The notes: generated by a model from the letters alone, not told the origin. A stretch of 64,000 nt of DNA from QHXQ01 sp045807745 (GCA_045807745.1 JBJMGT010000022.1:62001-126000); one strand, 5' to 3'. Counted from the stretch's first letter, positions 41,808 through 51,141 are shown. A program made the numbers and translations.

Positions 41808-43409
41808 TTATTTGTGTGCCGTCACTTGCTCGACGAAATCGATTCTTTCGCTCGCCGTGATGCCAGTGTTCTTCTGCGTAATCGAATGAACGCGCCAGCG
41901 CGCGTCGTCGCGTGCGGGGAAATCAAGCCGGTAGTGTGCGCCGCGCGACTCTTCGCGCCAGAGCGCGGCACGGGCGATGAGCGTGGCGACGATGAGAAAG
42001 TTGCGCGACGGCGGACGCAGACGCGCGTGCGCGATCTGCTCGAACTCCGCGAGCGCACGCGTGAGGGCCGCGCGTGTACGCAAAATGCCGACACGCTCCC
42101 ACATCAAACGCCGCACGCGCTTTTGCACCGCGAGCACGACCGCGCCGCCGCGCCAAGTGTCAGCCGCTTCAGTCGGCGGCGGTTGCTCGTCTTTCCGTGT
42201 TGTGTCGACAGACGCGTGCGCGCCATCGGTGACGGCCGCTGCGCCGGCGCGCGCGCCGAAGACGAGACCTTCGAGCAGCGAGTTGGACGCGAGCCGGTTC
42301 GCGCCATGCACACCCGTGCAGGCCACTTCGCCCGCGGCGTAGAGACCTGTGATGGTTGTGCGCCCGTGCAAGTCTGTGCGCACGCCGCCCATCGAGTAGT
42401 GCGCGGCAGGCGAGACGGGGACGGGTTCGCGCGTGAGGTCGAGACCATAGCGCAGACAGGTTGCGTAGATTTTCGGGAAACGTTCACGCACAAAGCGCGC
42501 GTCCAAGTCTGTCATGTCCAGATAGACCGTGCGCGTCGCGGTGCGGCGCATCTCTGCGACGATGGAGCGGCTCACCACGTCGCGTGGCGCGAGTTCCGCG
42601 CGCTCGTGATAACGCGGCATGAAGCGCCGCCCCTCTTCGTTGCGCAATACGCCGCCCTCGCCGCGCAGCGCTTCGGACAAGAGAAAACGTGGCGCACCTA
42701 TTACATTCAAGGCCGTCGGATGAAACTGCACGAACTCCATGTCGGCCAGTTCAGCGCCCGCCGCATAAGCCATCGCCATTCCGTCGCCCGTCGCGCCCGC
42801 CGGGTTGGTCGTGTGCAGATAGACCTGCCCCGCGCCACCCGACGCCAGCACAACCGCGCGCGCCCGCAAAGTGAGCGCGGCCCGCACGCGCGGTGCGAGA
42901 TAGCGCACGCCCGTGCAACGCCCGCTTGCTACGAGCAACTCTTCGACGCCCGCATGCGGCAGCAATTCAATCAGCGGCTCGGTGCGCGTGCGGGCGACGA
43001 GCGCGCGGACTATTTCGCTCCCCGTCGCGTCGCCGTGCGCGTGCAGTATGCGGCGGCGCGAGTGCGCGGCTTCCTGCGTGAAGAGCAGTTGCCCGTCGGC
43101 GCGGTCGAACTCCGCGCCCCACGCGATCAACTCGCGCATGTAGCGTCGCCCTTCACTGACGAGCACGCCCACGGCTTCAGCGTCGCACACGCCTGCGCCC
43201 GCCGCCATCGTGTCCGCTTCGTGCAACTCGATCTCGTCGTCTTCGGCGAGCGCGACCGCGACGCCGCCCTGCGCATACTCCGTATTCGACTCGCCCGTGC
43301 GCTCCTTCGTCAACACGGCGACGTGCGCACCGCTGGCGGCGATCTCCAAAGCGGCGCGCAGACCGGCGATGCCGCTGCCGACGACGATGAAATCGATCTC
43401 TTGCCCCAT
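41808..43409 (-). CDS. nadB: L-aspartate oxidase
   Basis: FAD-dependent oxidation of aspartate to iminoaspartate, the first step of de novo NAD synthesis. A 533-residue protein. The FAD site is DFIVVGSGIAGLRAALEIA near the N-terminus; KERTGESNTEYAQGGVAVAL and HYSMGGVRTDLHGRTTITGLYAAGEVACTGVHGANRLASNSLLEGLVFG are signatures shared with fumarate reductase flavoproteins. The start is set at ATG 43409 (MGQEIDF), since the longer frame adds 19 unconserved residues. nadA and nadC are not in the window. Confidence 0.95.
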   Translation of the reverse strand: MGQEIDFIVVGSGIAGLRAALEIAASGAHVAVLTKERTGESNTEYAQGGVAVALAEDDEIELHEADTMAAGAGVCDAEAVGVLVSEGRRYMRELIAWGAEFDRADGQLLFTQEAAHSRRRILHAHGDATGSEIVRALVARTRTEPLIELLPHAGVEELLVASGRCTGVRYLAPRVRAALTLRARAVVLASGGAGQVYLHTTNPAGATGDGMAMAYAAGAELADMEFVQFHPTALNVIGAPRFLLSEALRGEGGVLRNEEGRRFMPRYHERAELAPRDVVSRSIVAEMRRTATRTVYLDMTDLDARFVRERFPKIYATCLRYGLDLTREPVPVSPAAHYSMGGVRTDLHGRTTITGLYAAGEVACTGVHGANRLASNSLLEGLVFGARAGAAAVTDGAHASVDTTRKDEQPPPTEAADTWRGGAVVLAVQKRVRRLMWERVGILRTRAALTRALAEFEQIAHARLRPPSRNFLIVATLIARAALWREESRGAHYRLDFPARDDARWRVHSITQKNTGITASERIDFVEQVTAHK

Positions 43410-43664
43410 CTGCTGTTTTGCTTTCGTGTTAAGCGAGATACTAACAACGACCGGCGCGCACTGCAAAGTGCGCGGCCGCGCACATCACCGTTGACATTCG
43501 CGCGCCGCGTCTGTAATTTTAATTTATAGTCTCGGTCAGGACGGGACGCCCCACTTTAACCTCAACAACAAAAGTTTTTTGTCAACGACTTTGCGCTGCC
43601 GCCCGCGCACGCATTCGAGCGCGGGCCGGCGCGCGGCGTTGCTTAACGAAAGGAGCCGCGCGGG

Positions 43665-43865
43665 ATGCGGCGAAGGCTTGATCGATTTGTGCTGTGGCCT
43701 GTGCGTTGGTTGTGGCGCGGGCTGGTGCGTGTGGCGCTTAGTTGGTTGCTCTTTCTTGTCTGTCTTGGCATGGCGCTGCGCTACTTGGGCTTCCCCGTGC
43801 CGAGTCTGGCGGACGTGCTGCGTCGGTTAGAGGGTGTGCCAAGGTTGGCCGACGTACTATCTTGA
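43665..43865 (+). CDS. Small membrane protein upstream of the J-domain gene
   Basis: 66 residues: a basic N-terminus (MRRRLDRFVLWPVRWLWRG), one hydrophobic segment (VALSWLLFLVCLGMALRYLG) and an amphipathic tail. AAAGGAG lies upstream of the ATG. The J-domain gene begins 13 nt after its stop, so they are probably co-expressed. No family recognised. Confidence 0.55.
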   Translation: MRRRLDRFVLWPVRWLWRGLVRVALSWLLFLVCLGMALRYLGFPVPSLADVLRRLEGVPRLADVLS

Positions 43866-43878
43866 AGGGTTAACGGAC

Positions 43879-44736
43879 ATGCTGGATGATTTACAGCGTT
43901 GCTATGAAGTGCTGGGCGTTGCGCCACAGGCATCGGCGCAGGAACTGAAGGCGGCCTATCGCGATCTGGCGAAGGTCTGGCATCCGGATCGCTTCACGCA
44001 CGACCCGCGCCTGCAACAGAAGGCGCAGGAGAAGTTGAAGGAGATCAACGAAGCCTATGCGCAGTTGACCTCCGGCGCGACCATGCGCCGCGCACGCGCA
44101 CCGCACACATCGTCCGCACCGCCGCAGTCTGCCGCGCCCGCGTCCGCACCAACCACTTCGCACGACCATCTGGATGTGCGCCGCACACAACGACAACCGA
44201 TTTTGCTGCCCGCACTTGTCTTCCTCATTGTCCTCTGCGCCGGCACGACCGCGCTGTGGATGAGACACAAAGCAAACCTGCCGATGGCAGATAAGCCCAC
44301 GCCCGCGCAAACTCAGGTCGGCACAGATGAGCAGGCAACGGCAGTTGACGAGGCGGGCACAGCGAGCACTGTGCGGCAGCCTAAGAAGCGACCGGCGCAA
44401 GCGTCACAGACCGCAAGCGCACCCGCGCCGCCAAGCGACCCCGCCGCCCGTGCACGCAACACGGAGGCGTTGCGGCCTATGCCGACCGTGACACTATTAA
44501 TCGATCCGACCACGAACATGATCGCGACGGCCGCGTGCCCGCATAAGTTGCGCATGACCTACGCGAGCGGCACGGAGCCGCAACAACTCTGCACCGCGCA
44601 TCAGTCGGCGGGCGCGCCGCCGCCCGCCAAAGATTCGCGCTTGAAATCTTTGGCCCATCGGCTCGCCGCACCCGCTCAATGGCTGCGCGGCAAAGATAAG
44701 GCGGATGGCATACCGCCCGCCGCGCCGCAGAATTGA
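43879..44736 (+). CDS. Membrane-anchored J-domain protein with PBP-like C-terminal motif
   Basis: A 285-residue protein. The N-terminal J domain (CYEVLGVAPQASAQELKAAYRDLAKVWHPDRFTHDPRLQQKAQEKLKEINEAYAQL) has HPD at 35-37, the DnaK-stimulating motif. A Ser/Pro/Ala linker and one membrane helix (about 108-126) follow, then a low-complexity region and a C-terminal motif around residues 203-240: IDPTTNMIATAACPHKLR ... GTEPQQLCTAH. This motif closely resembles the tail of the penicillin-binding protein at 54400-56952. The J domain faces the cytosol and the tail the periplasm (inference). ATG 43879 is chosen because the J domain starts there. Confidence 0.75.
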   Translation: MLDDLQRCYEVLGVAPQASAQELKAAYRDLAKVWHPDRFTHDPRLQQKAQEKLKEINEAYAQLTSGATMRRARAPHTSSAPPQSAAPASAPTTSHDHLDVRRTQRQPILLPALVFLIVLCAGTTALWMRHKANLPMADKPTPAQTQVGTDEQATAVDEAGTASTVRQPKKRPAQASQTASAPAPPSDPAARARNTEALRPMPTVTLLIDPTTNMIATAACPHKLRMTYASGTEPQQLCTAHQSAGAPPPAKDSRLKSLAHRLAAPAQWLRGKDKADGIPPAAPQN

Positions 44737-45084
44737 GTGTTGGGCGCTTCGGCTTACACCTGCCGCATAACCTGGCGCGGTAAGCCTTTGGCCAAACTTC
44801 CGGCTCGTATTTCATCGCTTGCTTCTCTCGCTTGACTGGGATTAAAAACCGAACGGCTAGCGGACAAACGTTACCGACACGGTTTTTTGTCACGACAGTT
44901 TTCGCTCCGACAACTGCTGCCGCCCTGTTGCGGTCGGTGGCGCGGCGCGATAGAATGCGCGCATTCGTTCCATAGTTTCCCGGTTTCATTTGTCGCATTT
45001 ACAAGCCGAAAGCACGCGCCTGAACAACACCCGGCGTGTGTGCGGAGGCTGTCACCCACCTGCTGCTTGAGGAGGAGTATCAAC
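44737..45084. other. Gap upstream of the M16 peptidase: one hairpin, no gene
   Basis: 348 nt. GGCTTAC (44751) pairs with GTAAGCC (about 44781-44787) as a possible terminator for the J-domain gene. No convincing promoter, RNA motif or short frame was seen in the rest; a frame running through it into the peptidase has no conserved sequence. Confidence 0.4.
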
Positions 45085-48000
45085 ATGAGAAGCAAACGTT
45101 TGCTCGCGCTGGCGCTCGTTGCCGCCCTGCTCGCGCCCATAGCCACGCTCGCGCAAAAGAGTAAGCCCAAGTCGGGTCGGGGCGCCGCTAGTGCGCCGGC
45201 CGCGGCGGGCGGCGTGCTGCCGCCGATTAAGTTCACCGAATACAGACTAGCGAACGGTCTGCGCGTGATCCTGCATGAAGATCACTCGACGCCCATCGTT
45301 GGTGTCAATCTCTGGTATCACGTCGGCTCGAAGAACGAGACGCCGGGCAAGACCGGCTACGCGCACCTGTTCGAGCACATGATGTTTCAAGGCTCGAAGG
45401 ACTACGACGACGATTACTTCAAGCCGGTGCAAGAGGCCGGCGGCACGCTGAACGGTTCGACCAATCAAGACCGGACGAACTATTGGGAGGTCGTGCCATC
45501 GAACTTTCTTGAGCTGGCGCTCTTCATGGAAGCGGATCGCATGGGCGGACTGCTCGACGTGCTGAACGAGGCGAAGCTCTCGAACCAGCGCGATGTGGTG
45601 AAGAACGAGAAGCGGCAGAATTACGACAATCGCCCCTATGGTCTCATCGGCGCGAAGATCAACGAGACGCTCTACCCGAAGGATCATCCTTATCACTGGC
45701 TGACCATCGGCTCGCTCGACGATCTGACTAAAGCTTCGCGCGAAGACATCAGCGACTTCTTCCGCCACTACTACACGCCGAACAACGCGAGCCTGTGCAT
45801 CGCGGGCGATTTCAACCCGGTGCAGGCGCGCCAGTGGGTCGAGAAATACTTCGGCCCCATACAGCGCGGGCCGGAACTCCCGCCGCTCAATCCGCCGCAG
45901 CCGGTCATCTCGCAGATGAAGCGCGTCGAGTTGGAAGATCGCGTTGCGCTGCCGCGCATCTATCTGGTCTGGACATCGCAGCCGCAATACAGTGGCGACG
46001 AAGCGTCGACCGATACTCTCTCGTCGATCTTGGGCGGCGGCAAATCGTCGCGGCTCTACAAGACGCTCGTCTACGAGCGCCAGATCGCGCAGGACGTGTT
46101 TGCCTTCAACAACACGGGCGAGTTGGCCGGGCAGTTTCAGATCGTTGCCACCGCCAAGCCCGGCAAGACGCTCGCCGAGTTGGAGGGCGCGATCAACGAA
46201 GAGATCGAGAAGATCAAACAAGAGCCGCCCACGGCCGAAGAGATCGAGCGCACTTATAACGCGCGCGAGTCCGGCTTCATCTACAGCCTGCAAACGGTCG
46301 GCGGCTTCGGCGGCAAAAACGATCAACTCAATCAGTACGCCACATTCCTCAATCGCCCCGATTACTTCCAACCCGACCTCGCGCGTTATCGCTCGGTCGC
46401 GCCCAAAGACGTGCAGCGCATGGCTGAGCAATATCTGACGGACAAGCGGCTCGTCTTCACCGTCACGCCGCGCGCGAAGGGCAAGACGGCCGCGAACGAA
46501 CCCGCGCCCGAAGCGCCAGCGAAGGCAGTTGCTGCCGCGCAGCAACCTGCGGGCGGGGCCGCGGCCAGCGGTGACAAGCCTGCGGGCGCGCAGACTGTGA
46601 CTAAGACCGAAGCGCGCGCCACGACGCCCGCCGGTTCTGCGCCGCCGCAGACGGCCGCGCCCGGTGGCGGCGAGAAGAAGCGTGGCGCAGCCGCAAAGGA
46701 AATGAGTCAGGCGAACCTACCGAAGCCGCAGGCTGATCCGATGCTGCACATGCCTTTGCTCGAACGGCGCAAGCTCTCGAACGGTCTCGAAGTCTTGATC
46801 GTCCAGCATCACGAGTTGCCGGTCGTCAACATGAACCTCGTCATCAAGTCGGGCGGGGCGACCGATCCGGTCGGGTCGGCGGGTCTAGCCAGCATCACGG
46901 CCGATCTGTTGGACGAGGGCACGAAGACGCGCAGCGCGCTGGAAATCTCCGATGCGCTGACCTCCATCGGTTCACGCGTGAGCACGCGCGCAGATTGGGA
47001 CGCATCAACCGCCGAGTTGCTCACGCTGACGCGCCATCTTGATCGCGCGCTCGACATCTACGCAGACATAGTGACCAACCCGGCCTTTGATGCGACCGAG
47101 TTCGGCCGCGTGCGTGCGCGCCGGCTCGCCTCGCTGCAACAGCAGCGCGACGACGCCAACGCCATCGCCAACGTCGTCTACGCCTCGCTCCTCTACGGGC
47201 GCGAGCATCCTTACGGCCACCCGCTCGGCGGCAACGAGCAGACGCTCACTGCTCTCTCCGAAGTGGACGTGCGGCGCTTCTATGAGACCTACTACCGGCC
47301 GAACAACGCCGCGCTCGTCGTCGTCGGCGACGTGACACCGGCGACCATCCTGCCGAAACTCGAACGCGCGTTTGCCGGTTGGAAGCGCGGCGATGTGCCG
47401 GCGGCCGTGGACGTGAACGCGCAAGCGCCCGCGCGCGATCACTCCACGCTCTACATCGTGGACAAGCCCGGCGCGGCACAGTCCGTCATACAGATCGGGC
47501 AGGTCGGCGTTGCGCGCTCGACGCCCGACTACTTCCCGCTGATCGTGATGAACTCGATGCTCGGCGGCGCGTTCGTCTCGCGCATTAATCTGAATCTGCG
47601 CGAGGACAAAGGCTACACCTACGGCGCGCGTTCTTCGTTCGACTACCGGCGCGGCGCGGGGCCGTTCACGGCGAGCGCGGGCGTCTTCACGAACGTGACG
47701 AAAGAGTCGGTCGCAGAATTCATGAAAGAGCTGCGCGGCATACGCGGCGAGATTCCGGTGACGGACAAGGAATTGACCTACTTCAAGCAGTCGCTCGTGC
47801 GCGGCTTCCCGCGCGGCTTCGAGACGCCGGAACAGATCGCGGCGCGCCTCAGCGACGTGGTGCTCTACGGCTTGCCTGACGATTACTTCAACCACTACAC
47901 CGCGCGCATCAGCGCCGTCACGCGCGCGGACATCGAGCGCGTTGCCACTCGCTACCTCGATCCCGGTCGCATGGCGATCCTCGTCGTCGGCGACCGCAAA

Positions 48001-48120
48001 GTGATCGAGCCGGGTCTGCGCTCGCTGACGGATGTAGGCACGACCATCACGCTGCTTGATCCGGAAGGTCGGCCTTCAGGCGGCGGCAGCGGCGCACCGG
48101 GCAGCAACGACCGGCCGTAA
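45085..48120 (+). CDS. Exported double-domain M16 zinc peptidase
   Basis: A 1011-residue protein with signal peptide (MRSKRLLALALVAALLAPIATLAQ). Two complete M16 (pitrilysin-like) units are fused. The first has the inverted zinc motif HLFEH (94-98) and the distal Glu at about 175 (NEKRQNY), so it is catalytic. A linker of about 90 residues rich in Ala, Pro and Gly joins it to the second unit, where the corresponding site reads GLASITADLLDEGT with no HxxEH, so that unit is structural, as in mitochondrial processing peptidases and other two-domain M16 proteins. GAGGAGG precedes ATG 45085. Substrates unknown. Confidence 0.92.
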   Translation: MRSKRLLALALVAALLAPIATLAQKSKPKSGRGAASAPAAAGGVLPPIKFTEYRLANGLRVILHEDHSTPIVGVNLWYHVGSKNETPGKTGYAHLFEHMMFQGSKDYDDDYFKPVQEAGGTLNGSTNQDRTNYWEVVPSNFLELALFMEADRMGGLLDVLNEAKLSNQRDVVKNEKRQNYDNRPYGLIGAKINETLYPKDHPYHWLTIGSLDDLTKASREDISDFFRHYYTPNNASLCIAGDFNPVQARQWVEKYFGPIQRGPELPPLNPPQPVISQMKRVELEDRVALPRIYLVWTSQPQYSGDEASTDTLSSILGGGKSSRLYKTLVYERQIAQDVFAFNNTGELAGQFQIVATAKPGKTLAELEGAINEEIEKIKQEPPTAEEIERTYNARESGFIYSLQTVGGFGGKNDQLNQYATFLNRPDYFQPDLARYRSVAPKDVQRMAEQYLTDKRLVFTVTPRAKGKTAANEPAPEAPAKAVAAAQQPAGGAAASGDKPAGAQTVTKTEARATTPAGSAPPQTAAPGGGEKKRGAAAKEMSQANLPKPQADPMLHMPLLERRKLSNGLEVLIVQHHELPVVNMNLVIKSGGATDPVGSAGLASITADLLDEGTKTRSALEISDALTSIGSRVSTRADWDASTAELLTLTRHLDRALDIYADIVTNPAFDATEFGRVRARRLASLQQQRDDANAIANVVYASLLYGREHPYGHPLGGNEQTLTALSEVDVRRFYETYYRPNNAALVVVGDVTPATILPKLERAFAGWKRGDVPAAVDVNAQAPARDHSTLYIVDKPGAAQSVIQIGQVGVARSTPDYFPLIVMNSMLGGAFVSRINLNLREDKGYTYGARSSFDYRRGAGPFTASAGVFTNVTKESVAEFMKELRGIRGEIPVTDKELTYFKQSLVRGFPRGFETPEQIAARLSDVVLYGLPDDYFNHYTARISAVTRADIERVATRYLDPGRMAILVVGDRKVIEPGLRSLTDVGTTITLLDPEGRPSGGGSGAPGSNDRP

Positions 48121-48134
48121 CGAAGCACGAAGCA

Positions 48135-48206
48135 TTAACCCCAAAGACACAAAGGGCACAAAGAATAATTAACTCTTCTTTGTGCCCTTTGTGTCTTTGG
48201 GGTTAA
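48135..48206. repeat. Perfect 31-bp inverted repeat between M16 and SET genes
   Basis: Arms 48135-48165 and 48176-48206 are perfectly complementary with a 10-nt loop, and consist of AAAGACAC/AAAGGGCAC/AAAG units of 7-9 nt. The gene stops on either side converge on it (48120 and 48219), so it can also act as a two-way terminator. Confidence 0.95.
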
Positions 48207-48218
48207 TACTTTTAGCCG

Positions 48219-48674
48219 CTATCTCTTCCTGCCGGCGACGAGGTTGATCGTGCCGCGACAATCGGGCAAGCCGCAGCGACAGCCGTAGTCGTCCGGGTGA
48301 TAAGAGTTGACGTAGTCCATCGTGATCTCTTCGCCGGGCGCGATGTCGCGCAAGGCGAAGAAGAGGATGTGCCCGTACAGGATTTTGACGAAGCAGTTGG
48401 GGCGGCACGAGTGGTTGATGAACTGCGAGCCGTTGCCGCCGCGACTGCCGTCGATGCCCCAGTAAGAATCTATCGCGCAGATGTGCAGCCGCTGTTGCCC
48501 GCGCATGCGCCGCGCCGCCTCGACGCGCGAGACGCGCTCGCCCACCAGTTCCGCAATCTTCTGCCCCTTGCGAAACGGCGCGGTCGCAAAACAGCCGCGC
48601 CCATCGATCTTCGATTTGCCAACCCTGATGCCCGGCGCAGCCTGCGCCCCCGCTTGTCCATTCCCTGCCTTCAC
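48219..48674 (-). CDS. SET-domain protein lysine methyltransferase-like
   Basis: A 151-residue protein with a compact SET domain: GRGCFATAPFRKGQKI, the AdoMet/substrate motif NGSQFINHSCRPNC (NHSC 87-90), GEEITMDY (catalytic Tyr at 121), and a post-SET cysteine cluster C132, C134, C139 (GCRCGLPDC) that would bind zinc with the NHSC Cys. All elements for activity are present. Bacterial SET proteins modify ribosomal, DNA-binding or host proteins; the target here is unknown. The start lies close to the next repeat (48692). Confidence 0.9.
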   Translation of the reverse strand: MKAGNGQAGAQAAPGIRVGKSKIDGRGCFATAPFRKGQKIAELVGERVSRVEAARRMRGQQRLHICAIDSYWGIDGSRGGNGSQFINHSCRPNCFVKILYGHILFFALRDIAPGEEITMDYVNSYHPDDYGCRCGLPDCRGTINLVAGRKR

Positions 48675-48691
48675 AATTTTGCGCCCTTTTT

Positions 48692-48770
48692 CTTTGCGTC
48701 TTTGCGCCTTCAGCGTGAGGTAAATGCAGACAAAAGAGAAACCTCACGCTGGAGGCGCAAAGACGCAAAG
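48692..48770. repeat. Inverted repeat between SET and YceH genes (GACGCAAAG type)
   Basis: Arms 48692-48721 and 48741-48770 are 30 nt, complementary at 29 of 30 positions, with GCGCAAAGACGCAAAG units of about 8 nt. The 19-nt loop is purine-rich. It ends 4 nt from the yceH stop. The 54298-54380 element has nearly the same arms. Confidence 0.95.
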
Positions 48771-48774
48771 GAGA

Positions 48775-49437
48775 TTATTCAAATTGCTTTTTGAATTCGG
48801 TGAATTGTTGTCGTAGCTCGGCTAATTCTTGTTTGAGCGTTGCCACTTCACTTTCAAGCTGCGCGAGTCTGTCATCACCAGCACTCATCGCTTCGCGCCG
48901 CGCCGGGCGCGACGATTGCTCTGTGATCTCGACGGGGCCGGACAAGAGGTGTGCGTAGCGCGCCTCTTTCTGTCCCGCCAGCCGTGGCAGGCGCACGACC
49001 AGCGGCGCGTCCGCCCGCTCGCTCAACGCTTGCAACGTCCCTTCGACGTAAGCGAGATCGGAGAACGAGTAGAGCCGCTCGGTGCGCCCGCGCAATTCGC
49101 CGACGGTCTGCGGCCCGCGCAACAACAACACGCACAACACGGCCAGCTCCGCTGCTTTCAACTCGAACGCCTCGTTCAAGACGTGCCGGTGTTTCGGCAC
49201 ACGCCCGTCGGCCGTCTGCACCACGCGCGCCAATTTCTTCGCACGCAGCCGCTCCAACGCATCCGTCACCGTCCGCTCGTCATAGGCGACGACGGGGTCA
49301 CGGTTCGAGCTTTGATTGCACGCATGGACGAGCGCGTTCAACGTCAACGGATAGTATTCCGGCGTCGTCACCTGCTTCTCGATGAGCGCGCCGAGCACGC
49401 GCACTTCCACCTCGTCCAATCTGATCTCTGCGCTCAA
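48775..49437 (-). CDS. YceH-family (DUF480) winged-helix protein
   Basis: A 220-residue protein: EVRVLGALIEKQVTTPEYYPLTLNALVHACNQSSNRDPVV...RTVTDALERLRAKKLARVV is the DUF480 tandem winged-helix start, GPQTVGELRGRTERLYSFSDLAYVEGTLQALSER the second module. The last 35 residues form a coiled coil (LAQLESEVATLKQELAELRQQFTEF). DNA binding is likely, role unknown. It shares a 4-nt overlap with the DinB gene upstream on the same strand. Confidence 0.9.
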   Translation of the reverse strand: MSAEIRLDEVEVRVLGALIEKQVTTPEYYPLTLNALVHACNQSSNRDPVVAYDERTVTDALERLRAKKLARVVQTADGRVPKHRHVLNEAFELKAAELAVLCVLLLRGPQTVGELRGRTERLYSFSDLAYVEGTLQALSERADAPLVVRLPRLAGQKEARYAHLLSGPVEITEQSSRPARREAMSAGDDRLAQLESEVATLKQELAELRQQFTEFKKQFE

Positions 49438-49949
49438 GCTTGCGGTCGGGCCTCCTGCACCCTAGCTACTGCGCGCGCTTGCAGTGCTGCGCTCAACGCT
49501 TGCAACTCCGCGCGATGCCCCTCGTCGTGTGCGCGCATCAACTCCAGCAAGCGCGCGATTGTGATCTGCCCGACGCCCGCCAACGTACCCGCGCGTGCCA
49601 ATTGTGCAGGCGCGAGCGTGTTGACCAGCGCGACGTTCGCGCGCCGCGCGTCGGCAAACGCCGCGCGGGCTGTGTTGAAATCCTGACTTTGATAATCGCG
49701 TTCGCGCGCCAACTGGCCGCCGTCTATATCGGGCAGCATCGGCTCATCTTCTGCGAGCAGACGACGCAGGCGCACCGTGTAGCCTTCGCGCTCGATGTCG
49801 CGCAGGTGGCAAACTTGTGCGAGCGCGGAGAACTCAGCGGGCGCAGGCTGCCAGCGTTGCTCAGCCACGCTGAGATCAGTTGTCAACCGTTGCACGACCG
49901 CCGGCGTCTCGGCGAGAAACGCGATCAAAGTTTGCAGTTCTGCTTGCAT
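49434..49949 (-). CDS. DinB-family protein (second paralogue)
   Basis: A 171-residue four-helix bundle. The metal-binding histidines are expected at QVCHLRDIE and in HDEGHRAEL. It is diverged from the DinB gene at 4251, with little sequence identity. Co-translated with yceH (4-nt overlap). Probable metal-dependent thiol transferase fold; substrate unknown. Confidence 0.8.
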   Translation of the reverse strand: MQAELQTLIAFLAETPAVVQRLTTDLSVAEQRWQPAPAEFSALAQVCHLRDIEREGYTVRLRRLLAEDEPMLPDIDGGQLARERDYQSQDFNTARAAFADARRANVALVNTLAPAQLARAGTLAGVGQITIARLLELMRAHDEGHRAELQALSAALQARAVARVQEARPQA

Positions 49950-49992
49950 TATCTACCAGCTCAGCTTTCAGCCGCCACTCATCAATGAAGTC

Positions 49993-50283
49993 TCAATCCA
50001 GTCGCTCGCGCCCGCACGTGCCGCAGCGATAGGGCCGACCGAGCAACAAGTTCTGCACCGGATTCAGATCGTTCAGCTTGCCGACCACGCGCGAGACCAA
50101 GCGCATTGGCAGCGGCTCGCCGCGATTCACGCGCGCCAGACTCCCCGCGTGACTGATCGAGATGTGATCAGTAATGCGGCCGCAACGCTCGCAGAAAAAG
50201 TCCCGATGCTGCCCGCTCAGGTTCAGCGCGCGGTCAACAAACTGCTTCTCCAAAATCGTCGTTACACTGCCCCAGAAACTCAT
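49993..50283 (-). CDS. Small zinc-ribbon protein
   Basis: A 96-residue protein with two CxxC pairs: FFCERCGRI near residue 31 and YRCGTCGRERL at the C-terminus, together a likely structural zinc site. No catalytic domain recognised. A single gene between the DinB paralogue and a secreted-protein gene; the ATG has no obvious Shine-Dalgarno. Confidence 0.6.
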   Translation of the reverse strand: MSFWGSVTTILEKQFVDRALNLSGQHRDFFCERCGRITDHISISHAGSLARVNRGEPLPMRLVSRVVGKLNDLNPVQNLLLGRPYRCGTCGRERLD

Positions 50284-50313
50284 GACAGTGACCTATCGAA
50301 GGCCGGCGCGCCT

Positions 50314-51141
50314 TCAGTTCTGATAGTGCGCCTTGACCGGATTGACGCTCGGCCCGGCTTTGAACGGCACGATGGTGTAATCAGCCGGCACGACGAAGAG
50401 CACGGCGTCCGGCTCGACGCGCTTGATCTCGGTCAGCCGGTATGTCGCCGTGCCGATGCGCGGGTCGGAACATTTGATCAGCACGTTGCGTCGTAATTCC
50501 TGCGCATACCAACGCTCATAGACGACCTTATCCGCGTATCCATCGAATTGAATTGCGGAGGTGACCCGCACGCCTTCGGCCGTGACTCCATCGAGCACCT
50601 GTGTGCCCAACGACTCGACCGTGTCGCCCACCACCTGCTTGATGTCTTCCGGCGGACTCTGCGGTGTGATGACGTTGCCTTGTCGCGCCGCGCCGGCCGA
50701 CAGTTGGAGCGCGGTGTGCCGGCTCGGACTGAGCATGTAGACCGCGCCCATCGGCGCATCGTAGATCATCGGCACGCCGGCCGCAGGACCTTGCGGGCCG
50801 CCGCGCACTGTTTCAGTCCGCGTGCGCCCCGCGCTGTCGCGATAGACGCGCGCGGTCAGGCGGCGCACCACCTGCGTCCCGTCGCTTAACGTTTGCGTCG
50901 TCTCCTTAACCGCCACGGCCGAGAAGGGCGCGCCCTCGACGACCAAGCGCCCGTCGAAGGCGAACTCGCCCGCAGCAAAGCTGGAATGAAAGTTGTCGCC
51001 CGCGTGTCTTTCAGACGCGGTTGTGTTCGTGACCACGACGCGCGCCTGCGTCGGCGCTTGCGCCCGCACGAACTGCGTCACGCAGAGCAGAATCAGCGCC
51101 GACAGTGCTACTTGACATAATCGTCTGACTTTTCGCTCCAT
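50314..51141 (-). CDS. Secreted protein of unknown function
   Basis: A 275-residue protein with signal peptide MERKVRRLCQVALSALILLCVTQFVRAQ. The mature part is beta-rich and has the patterns TQTLSDGTQVVRRLTARVYRDSAGRTRTE and MYDAPMGAVYMLSPS-like segments found in many uncharacterised acidobacterial exported proteins. The start at ATG 51141 is preceded by AAAGGAG. No operon partner. Confidence 0.65.
   Translation of the reverse strand: MERKVRRLCQVALSALILLCVTQFVRAQAPTQARVVVTNTTASERHAGDNFHSSFAAGEFAFDGRLVVEGAPFSAVAVKETTQTLSDGTQVVRRLTARVYRDSAGRTRTETVRGGPQGPAAGVPMIYDAPMGAVYMLSPSRHTALQLSAGAARQGNVITPQSPPEDIKQVVGDTVESLGTQVLDGVTAEGVRVTSAIQFDGYADKVVYERWYAQELRRNVLIKCSDPRIGTATYRLTEIKRVEPDAVLFVVPADYTIVPFKAGPSVNPVKAHYQN

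Noticed and set aside
41790..43529. Open frame of 579 codons antisense to nadB
   Set aside because: nadB on the other strand is complete with all its flavin and active-site motifs. The antisense product is Arg/His-rich and domain-free.
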